Shown here: one piece after another, positions 4,343-8,598 of the stretch
Layout of the letters: each line of letters begins with the position of its first letter
How positions within the stretch are numbered: position 1 is the first letter of the stretch
Source of the DNA: JABIBU01 sp964464685
Lineage (GTDB): Bacteria > Patescibacteriota > Patescibacteriia > Magasanikbacterales > UBA922
NCBI GenBank assembly: GCA_964464685.1
Contig: CAYXGV010000039.1
Location: 1-8,598, forward strand
DNA: 8,598 nucleotides
Direction: 5' to 3'
Translations under genes and position numbers: made by a program
Notes under the pieces: generated by a model
Told to the model about the DNA's origin: nothing
The model's input: only the letters and a program-made list of their open reading frames with translations
The model's database searches: none

Positions 4343-5824
4343 CTATTTTATTCTATTAAATATTTGGTAAAGTACAGCGGTGGTGCGGTCAAAAATCGCG
4401 GTGTATTTGGTGGCGATAGTTAAGGTAAAAATTAAAAATAAAATTCCAAAAACATGAAATAAAGAAGCGATTGTAATGTTCATTATCAAAAGTGAAACAA
4501 TACCAGCCAATAAACCAACGTCAAAGTCATGCCACTCAGGAATGGCTTTTATTTTTTTTATTAACATAAATGCCACCAGTCCATATAAAAATACCAAAAG
4601 AATAGATCCTGGTAGACCGAGTTCAGTCCACATTTCCAAATAACCCCAGTCAAAATGTAGCGTAGTTAGGCTTTCATAAGTATTACTATTTATAAAAGTA
4701 ATTGTGGCTCCCAAGCCCACTCCCCAAATTGGGTGCTGTCTAATTATCTGCATTATATAAGGTAAGATCATCATACGAGTGTCGGTGCTGATTTCAATCT
4801 GCGGTTGAGTAAAACTTTTTAGTCTAATACCAAATAATTCCAGACCCATAGATTGTCCACCACTAGCCATAAAATGAATGCCAGAAAAAATTACTACAAT
4901 TAATAAAATAATACCAAGTGTGCCTCGCAACCACCGCGTCCATTTGTGTTTGTATTTTAAAACAAGTAGGCCAACGCCCAAGGCTAAAAAATAACCGCGA
5001 GATAAATTTAAAACCAATATTATAATTGATAAAACTAACATTACGCGCCACATATTATTATGTTTTTCGGCACGCATAAGCAGGGACGAAATTAATAATA
5101 TAATTGGTACAATAATCAAATGTGACGATTCCACAATTCTAAAAAATCCAGTTTGCATATCTGTAATTTTTCCCACATCTATATCGCGATACCACTGATA
5201 AAATGGTTGGTGAATTTGGGTAATACCTGATGAAAAAATTGCTAAAGTAAATAAGGAAAAAAAGGCAGTGCCGATTATGAAAACTAACACTAATCTAACT
5301 AAATATTCTTGGATTTTTGGTTCTCTAAACAAATGATAAGATGGAAAAACTAGTAGTAAAAAAGTAAAAGGCATAAAATCTTGGATCACTCGAAAAATTC
5401 CGTGTCCGTGGTATAGGCCATTGAAAAAAGAAAAAAATAAACTTAAAAACAAAAGAGAAATCAACCAATTAATATAGCGGTGGATTTTTAGTTTTTGAAA
5501 CAACATGCCTTGTCCAATATGTTGAGAAGTCCAGAGAAATAAGAAAAAACCAATAAATAGTGTCCTAATAGACAATCCCATAAATTCCAAATAGTGGCCA
5601 GAGCCACCCAAAAATATTTCTCCCAAAACCAACATCCAAGCCCAATCAGGATTTTTAAAATATAAAATTCCCAATAGCATGAGCAATACAAATACTATTA
5701 TTCCCTGAATTACCAGATGTCCATTTAAAAGAAAAGAACCATATCTAAGTAAAAAAAATAAAATTAACAAAAAATAAGTTTGTCTTTGAAAAAAGATTGA
5801 GTTTTTGGTTAAAAAGTTTTCCAT
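4343..5824 (-). CDS. O-antigen ligase/polymerase-like membrane protein (Wzy_C family)
   Basis: A 493-residue integral membrane protein with roughly 12 hydrophobic segments and a large loop in the second half, the layout of O-antigen ligases (WaaL) and Wzy-type polymerases. These act on the outer face of the cytoplasmic membrane, transferring or joining lipid-linked glycans. Visible family signatures are NLSRGYFLALG (273-283), HPIWGVGLGA (364-373) and the loop end HFDWGYLEMWTELGLPG (390-406), which matches the usual H-x2-[YW]-LE/L-x3-ExGLxG pattern. Length is slightly above the usual 400-450. The start ATG follows the fmt stop by 17 bases, so it is probably co-transcribed with fmt; no Shine-Dalgarno site precedes it. 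It is likely the polymerisation or transfer partner of the flippase and glycosyltransferases encoded convergently. Ligase and polymerase cannot be told apart from sequence; transfer of glycan to S-layer or other surface protein is also possible. Confidence 0.87.
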   Translation of the reverse strand: MENFLTKNSIFFQRQTYFLLILFFLLRYGSFLLNGHLVIQGIIVFVLLMLLGILYFKNPDWAWMLVLGEIFLGGSGHYLEFMGLSIRTLFIGFFLFLWTSQHIGQGMLFQKLKIHRYINWLISLLFLSLFFSFFNGLYHGHGIFRVIQDFMPFTFLLLVFPSYHLFREPKIQEYLVRLVLVFIIGTAFFSLFTLAIFSSGITQIHQPFYQWYRDIDVGKITDMQTGFFRIVESSHLIIVPIILLISSLLMRAEKHNNMWRVMLVLSIIILVLNLSRGYFLALGVGLLVLKYKHKWTRWLRGTLGIILLIVVIFSGIHFMASGGQSMGLELFGIRLKSFTQPQIEISTDTRMMILPYIMQIIRQHPIWGVGLGATITFINSNTYESLTTLHFDWGYLEMWTELGLPGSILLVFLYGLVAFMLIKKIKAIPEWHDFDVGLLAGIVSLLIMNITIASLFHVFGILFLIFTLTIATKYTAIFDRTTAVLYQIFNRIK

Positions 5825-5841
5825 AAAAAATAACGGGATGA

Positions 5842-6771
5842 TTAAATCAGTCTGGAATTATTTAAGTTTTTGTAGCCATTTAAAAATTGTTGAGCATCCA
5901 TTTGTTGTTTTCCTTCCAATTGTAATTCTAAAATTTCAATTGATCCATTTTTGCTACCAACAAACAATTTATTTTTTTCAGTAGCAAATACCCCAGCTTC
6001 TTTTTTTTTATCGCTTGGTTTTATTTTTATTAACTTTAATCGTTTGCCATCCCAAGTAGTCCAGACACCTGGCCAGGGAGTAAGTCCGCGATAGAGGTTG
6101 TAGATGACCGAGGTGGTTTTTTGCCAGTCTATGCGACCGTCTTCACGGGTAAGCTGTCTGGTAGGTGTAGCCTGGGAATTAGCCTGTGGAATGGGTGGTA
6201 GAGCCCCAGAAATGTATTGTGGAATGGCCTCCAGAAGACCTAAAATTGCGATTTTAGCCATCTTTTGGTCTAGTGTGGTATAAGTGTCGTCCGGTGCTAT
6301 ATTAAGCGTTTTTTGCAAGATTATCGGTCCAGTATCTAGTCCAGCATCCATTTTCATGATTGTCACGCCAGTTTCAGTTTCACCGTTGATCAGGGCTGAT
6401 TGGATGGGGGAGGCGCCACGGTATTTGGGAAGTAGAGAAGTGTGGACATTGAGGGTGCCGTGTTGAGGTGCATTTAGGATGGATTCAGGAATGATAAGGC
6501 CATATTGAGCACAAATTCCCAAGTCAATAAAGTCCCTAAAGTCTGTAAAGTCAAAAGTCTTGAGTGATTTTGGTTGGGCAAGATTTAAATTATTTTTTTT
6601 TGCTAGCGTTTTTACTGGACTTTCTTGTAATTCTTGTTTACGTCCAACTGGGCGATCTGGTTGGGTGATGACGAGTTTAATATCAAAAAGAGGGCTGTCT
6701 ATTAAGCCTTGTAATATGGTGGTGGCAAAGTCGTGTGTGCCGAAGAAAATTATAGATATTGTTTTTTTCAT
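5842..6771 (-). CDS. fmt: Methionyl-tRNA formyltransferase
   Basis: This 309-residue cytoplasmic enzyme transfers a formyl group from 10-formyltetrahydrofolate to Met-tRNA of the initiator type, preparing it for translation initiation. The N-terminal hydrolase domain starts with ISIIFFGTHDFA (5-16), followed by TQPDRPVGRKQEL (36-48), a tRNA-contacting loop. The active site is NVHTSLLPKYRGASPI (108-123) plus MDAGLDTGP (141-149). Asn108, His110 and Asp146 correspond to the catalytic triad known from E. coli (106, 108, 144). The linker TREDGRIDW (208-216) leads to the OB-fold C-terminal domain with NLYRGLTPWPGVWT (225-238). Length is normal (about 310). It follows def, as in many bacteria, but here an 88-base gap made almost wholly of an inverted repeat separates the two. 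No Shine-Dalgarno site is seen. Confidence 0.96.
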   Translation of the reverse strand: MKKTISIIFFGTHDFATTILQGLIDSPLFDIKLVITQPDRPVGRKQELQESPVKTLAKKNNLNLAQPKSLKTFDFTDFRDFIDLGICAQYGLIIPESILNAPQHGTLNVHTSLLPKYRGASPIQSALINGETETGVTIMKMDAGLDTGPIILQKTLNIAPDDTYTTLDQKMAKIAILGLLEAIPQYISGALPPIPQANSQATPTRQLTREDGRIDWQKTTSVIYNLYRGLTPWPGVWTTWDGKRLKLIKIKPSDKKKEAGVFATEKNKLFVGSKNGSIEILELQLEGKQQMDAQQFLNGYKNLNNSRLI

Positions 6772-6776
6772 AGTTT

Positions 6777-6860
6777 AATAGATACACGGATTAAACTAAT
6801 CTAACAGATTTGAACGGATTAGTTTTTATTCGTTAAATCCGTTGAATCTGTGTATCTATT
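6777..6860. repeat. Inverted repeat filling the def-fmt gap
   Basis: The outer arms AATAGATACACGGATT (6777-6792) and AATCTGTGTATCTATT (6845-6860) pair at 15 of 16 positions. Two inner pairings compete. AAACTAATC (6793-6801) can pair with GATTAGTTT (6817-6825); alternatively AACGGATT (6813-6820) can pair with AATCCGTT (6836-6843), extended by CAGATT (6805-6810) with AATCTG (6845-6850). The element occupies 84 of the bases between the two genes, including one base of the def stop codon, and ends five bases before the fmt start. Confidence 0.85.
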
Positions 6861-7357
6861 TACTCTATTTGATAAATATCCTTCGCTTTATCAACAAATA
6901 AAATACCGTCCAAATGATCAATTTCGTGTTGGATGACGCGGGCAAAAAAGTTGTTGGCTAAAAAATTTATTTCTTTTCCATCTTTGTCCCAAGCTTTGAC
7001 AGAAATATATGAGTAACGTTTTACTTTTCCATAAGTTTTTGGTACTGACAAACAGCCTTCAGTCTCCCAGTTCTTTTTCAAACTAGTTTTTGTCCAGACA
7101 GGATTGACTAAAATTAAATCTTCCTTGGCTTCCAGAGAAGTTTTTTTATCTAGTTTTATGGTTTCTTTGTTAATAGTACAAATTCTGATATTTTTTCCAA
7201 CTTGAGGGGAGGCAATGCCAACACCATCGTCGTTGTACATGGTGGCTATTAATTCTTGGATAAAGTGTTGAATATCGGCCGATAGCAAAAAATCATGATC
7301 AATTTCAATTGATTTTTTTCGCAGAGATTCAGTTGGTGTGGTAATTATTTCTAACAT
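6860..7357 (-). CDS. def: Peptide deformylase
   Basis: A 165-residue metalloenzyme that removes the N-formyl group from nascent proteins in the cytoplasm. All three family motifs are present: GVGIASPQVG (45-54; motif 1, GxGxAAxQ, with Ser in place of the second Ala), EGCLSVP (100-106) with the metal-binding Cys102, and QHEIDHLDG (143-151) with metal-binding His144 and His148 and catalytic Glu145. The frame stays open further upstream to an ATG at 7420, but that would add 21 residues overlapping the preceding gene. Deformylases normally start at MxxIxxxPxxxLRKKS, which fits MLEIITTPTESLRKKS at 7357, so I chose that start. It lies four bases after the stop of the 95-residue gene, suggesting translational coupling. 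fmt follows downstream, the usual partner. Confidence 0.95.
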   Translation of the reverse strand: MLEIITTPTESLRKKSIEIDHDFLLSADIQHFIQELIATMYNDDGVGIASPQVGKNIRICTINKETIKLDKKTSLEAKEDLILVNPVWTKTSLKKNWETEGCLSVPKTYGKVKRYSYISVKAWDKDGKEINFLANNFFARVIQHEIDHLDGILFVDKAKDIYQIE

Positions 7358-7361
7358 ATTT

Positions 7362-7649
7362 TTACTGAATCTTATCTTTTTTTTCGTTAGCAAAATTTTT
7401 GGGATTACTTTTCCAAACAAAAAGTCGACCAGGATTTTTTATTTTTGATTCCTGTATCTCAGCAAATATTTGTCTGGCTCGGCCAACCCCAATCCTTTTG
7501 ATTATCCCTAGGTACATACCAAATTTATTTTTTTCACCAAAAGCCGAAGAAATAATATCTGTCCAATAATGTAATTCTGAGTGGATATTTTTATTCTGTT
7601 TTGGTTGGGTTATTCCAGTGTCTTTTATTATTTTTGATATTTTGTCCAT
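7362..7649 (-). CDS. Conserved-looking small hypothetical protein (95 residues)
   Basis: I cannot assign a function. The protein is 95 residues, rich in Lys, Ile and Asn, soluble, with no signal peptide or membrane segment. The N-terminal third (1-28) is polar and probably flexible. Residues 29-68 look helical (YWTDIISSAFGEKNKFGMYLGIIKR onward) and end in NPGRLFVWKSNP (72-83). From memory this resembles small Patescibacterial proteins that carry a pattern like FxxYLxIxxx...I...RGxLFxxL, sometimes near replication or translation genes, but I cannot verify this. It sits immediately before def with a four-base gap, so it is probably the first or second gene of a def-fmt operon. A weak AAAGAAA purine run precedes its ATG. 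Confidence 0.7.
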   Translation of the reverse strand: MDKISKIIKDTGITQPKQNKNIHSELHYWTDIISSAFGEKNKFGMYLGIIKRIGVGRARQIFAEIQESKIKNPGRLFVWKSNPKNFANEKKDKIQ

Positions 7650-7660
7650 AGATTTCTTTA

Positions 7661-7714
7661 ATCCCGAAATTACATGAAGTCCGCCGATTCGGCGGGCGAA
7701 GTGAATGAGGGATC
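7661..7714 (-). repeat. GATCCCTC...CGGGAT palindromic element, copy 2 (reverse orientation)
   Basis: On the minus strand it starts with GATCCCTC (7714-7707) and ends with CGGGAT (7666-7661), then diverges from the usual GACA end. Its internal hairpin is CCGCCG (7681-7686), loop ATT, CGGCGG (7690-7695). It lies 11 bases upstream of the small hypothetical gene, so a transcript from the candidate promoter would carry it in the leader. Confidence 0.6.
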
Positions 7715-7749
7715 TTTCGGAGAGTGAGTATTTTGGTTTAGATATATTT

Positions 7750-7777
7750 TTTGTAGTCCAACATGCCTATTTTTCAA
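7750..7777 (-). promoter_or_regulatory. Candidate promoter for the small-protein-def-fmt-ligase group
   Basis: On the minus strand TTGAAA (7777-7772) and TACAAA (7755-7750) are separated by 16 bases, matching the sigma-70 consensus at five and four of six positions. The site lies between two inverted repeat copies and upstream of a tightly spaced gene group, which is a sensible place. AT richness makes chance matches common. Confidence 0.3.
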
Positions 7778-7779
7778 AA

Positions 7780-7830
7780 GATCCCTCGTCGTCCACCTGC
7801 GCTCACGCTTGGTGGTCTCGCTCGGGATGA
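7780..7830 (+). repeat. GATCCCTC...CGGGATGA palindromic element, copy 3
   Basis: It starts with GATCCCTC (7780-7787) and ends with CGGGATGA (7823-7830). The centre folds as CCACC (7793-7797) with GGTGG (7811-7815), enclosing GCG/CGC (7799-7801, 7806-7808). It faces copy 2: AAAGATCCCTC (7777-7787) is the perfect reverse complement of 7707-7717. It ends three bases after the stop of the dioxygenase-like gene on the other strand. Confidence 0.7.
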
Positions 7831-7833
7831 ATT

Positions 7834-8598
7834 TTAAAAAACAAAATTGCCAACTAAATAACCAACCCCAAACGGAGCTTCATAGGAGTAATTTTTGAAA
7901 GTGTAATCCATGTTTTTTAAAATTCCTAGTAATATTAAAATTGAACGGTAACCACATTCAGCTGCTTCTTCAACAAATTTTTCTTCCAGATTGGCAATGC
8001 CGAGGGTATTGCGGGTTTCCAAGAGTTCAATTATTTTTTCATCAAATTCTTTGCCTACTTTGCTAAAACCAGCTGGGGCATCGGTAGTTAGACCATGTGA
8101 TAAATCGCCTGAAGCGATTACGGCTACTCTTTTGTCCGTTTGCATAATAACCTCTTTCAAGACTTCGCCAAATTTGAGATGAGTTTTGGCATCCAAATCA
8201 GAATAACCAATTGGTAAAATTTTGATGTTTGGTAGATGTTGGGTGAGATAATAAAGTGGGATAGTTGAGCCGTGATCAATTTTTTCTTGACTGATTAATT
8301 GCAAGGGGATTTTCTTTTCGTTTATTTCTTGTTTTATTTTGGCTGCCAAATAGTCAGAGCCACCCCATTCAACTTTGGTATTTAAATCACCAAATTGTTC
8401 AAAATCAGAAATAAAATTAGTATTGGCATTGATAGAAAAAGCATCAGTAAAGAGACTGCCGTGGGGGGAAATTATTAAAATTGTATCTGGTTTTGACAAA
8501 TACAAATCTTGCTCCAATTGAAACATGGCTTGTTTGGTTTTTTCTACTTTTTTTATTTCATCTTTACCAATATTTGGTATAAGAAGTGGTGGATGAGG
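7834..8598 (-). CDS. Class III extradiol dioxygenase-like protein (LigB/MEMO, AmmeMemoRadiSam protein B type), 5' end outside window
   Basis: The frame runs open from the right window edge to the TAA at 7834, giving 254 visible residues; the true start lies beyond 8598. An ATG at 8526 exists but is not the start, because the 24 residues before it, beginning PHPPLLIPNIGKDEIKKVEK, are the conserved N-terminus of this family. Further matching features are ISPHG (43-47), VEWGGSDYLA (76-85), DHGSTIPL (108-115), GDLSHGL (164-170), the segment starting CGYRSILILLGIL (215-227) and the end APFGVGYLVGNF (241-252). Conserved histidines (2, 46, 109, 168) are likely metal ligands by analogy with LigB. The family includes protocatechuate dioxygenase subunits and MEMO1, often next to AMMECR1 and a radical SAM gene; the substrate in such bacteria is unknown. 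It ends 184 bases before the small hypothetical gene, so it may be a separate transcription unit. Confidence 0.88.
   Translation of the reverse strand, partial: PHPPLLIPNIGKDEIKKVEKTKQAMFQLEQDLYLSKPDTILIISPHGSLFTDAFSINANTNFISDFEQFGDLNTKVEWGGSDYLAAKIKQEINEKKIPLQLISQEKIDHGSTIPLYYLTQHLPNIKILPIGYSDLDAKTHLKFGEVLKEVIMQTDKRVAVIASGDLSHGLTTDAPAGFSKVGKEFDEKIIELLETRNTLGIANLEEKFVEEAAECGYRSILILLGILKNMDYTFKNYSYEAPFGVGYLVGNFVF

Noticed and set aside
4863..5691. Two minus-strand open frames of 62 and 67 codons
   Set aside because: They are in another frame inside the ligase-like gene, which has continuous hydrophobic segments and family motifs through this region.
6284..6778. Two plus-strand open frames of 60 and 72 codons
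   Set aside because: Both lie antisense to fmt, whose motifs are unmistakable; they are shadows of its codon usage.
7358..7420. Upstream deformylase start at 7420
   Set aside because: It would add 21 basic residues overlapping the preceding gene; the canonical deformylase N-terminus begins at the ATG at 7357.

Overview
The window is AT-rich, with compact genes, standard-code stops (TAA and TAG, no sign of recoded TGA), very short gaps inside the minus-strand gene group and few recognisable Shine-Dalgarno sites. Together with the kind of genes and the dense small palindromic repeats between them, this suggests a Candidate Phyla Radiation bacterium (Patescibacteria, probably the Parcubacteria side). 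The lineage is an inference from style and remembered family resemblance; there is no rRNA or other marker here to prove it.

Layout. Bases 1-330 hold a strong rho-independent terminator for something to the left, then a bipartite inverted repeat around a possible promoter. Plus strand: a Wzx-type polysaccharide flippase (331-1764), a family-4 retaining glycosyltransferase (1886-3019) and a family-2 inverting glycosyltransferase (3319-4065). Minus strand, read right to left: a class III extradiol dioxygenase/MEMO-like protein cut by the right window edge (8598-7834), a 95-residue hypothetical protein (7649-7362), peptide deformylase (7357-6860), methionyl-tRNA formyltransferase (6771-5842) and an O-antigen ligase/polymerase-like membrane protein (5824-4343). 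The plus-strand glycan genes and the minus-strand ligase converge on a repeat-filled region at 4066-4342.

How the genes fit together. The flippase, two glycosyltransferases and the Wzy/WaaL-like protein form the end of a surface polysaccharide locus: sugars are added to a lipid carrier inside, flipped, then polymerised or transferred outside. The def-fmt pair is the classical formyl-methionine cycle (Fmt formylates initiator tRNA, Def removes the formyl group from new proteins), here followed after 17 bases by the ligase gene.

What stands out is the non-coding and low-complexity DNA. All six gaps longer than 80 bases contain palindromic elements, of at least five kinds. Two kinds share the same small hairpin cassettes. 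The family-2 glycosyltransferase carries two heptanucleotide arrays, each covering about ten codons in frame, and its stop codon lies inside a third kind of hairpin repeat. A further array, ATACNAAT, is repeated six times and shows all four bases at the N position. I did not find a CRISPR array, transposase, tRNA or rRNA.
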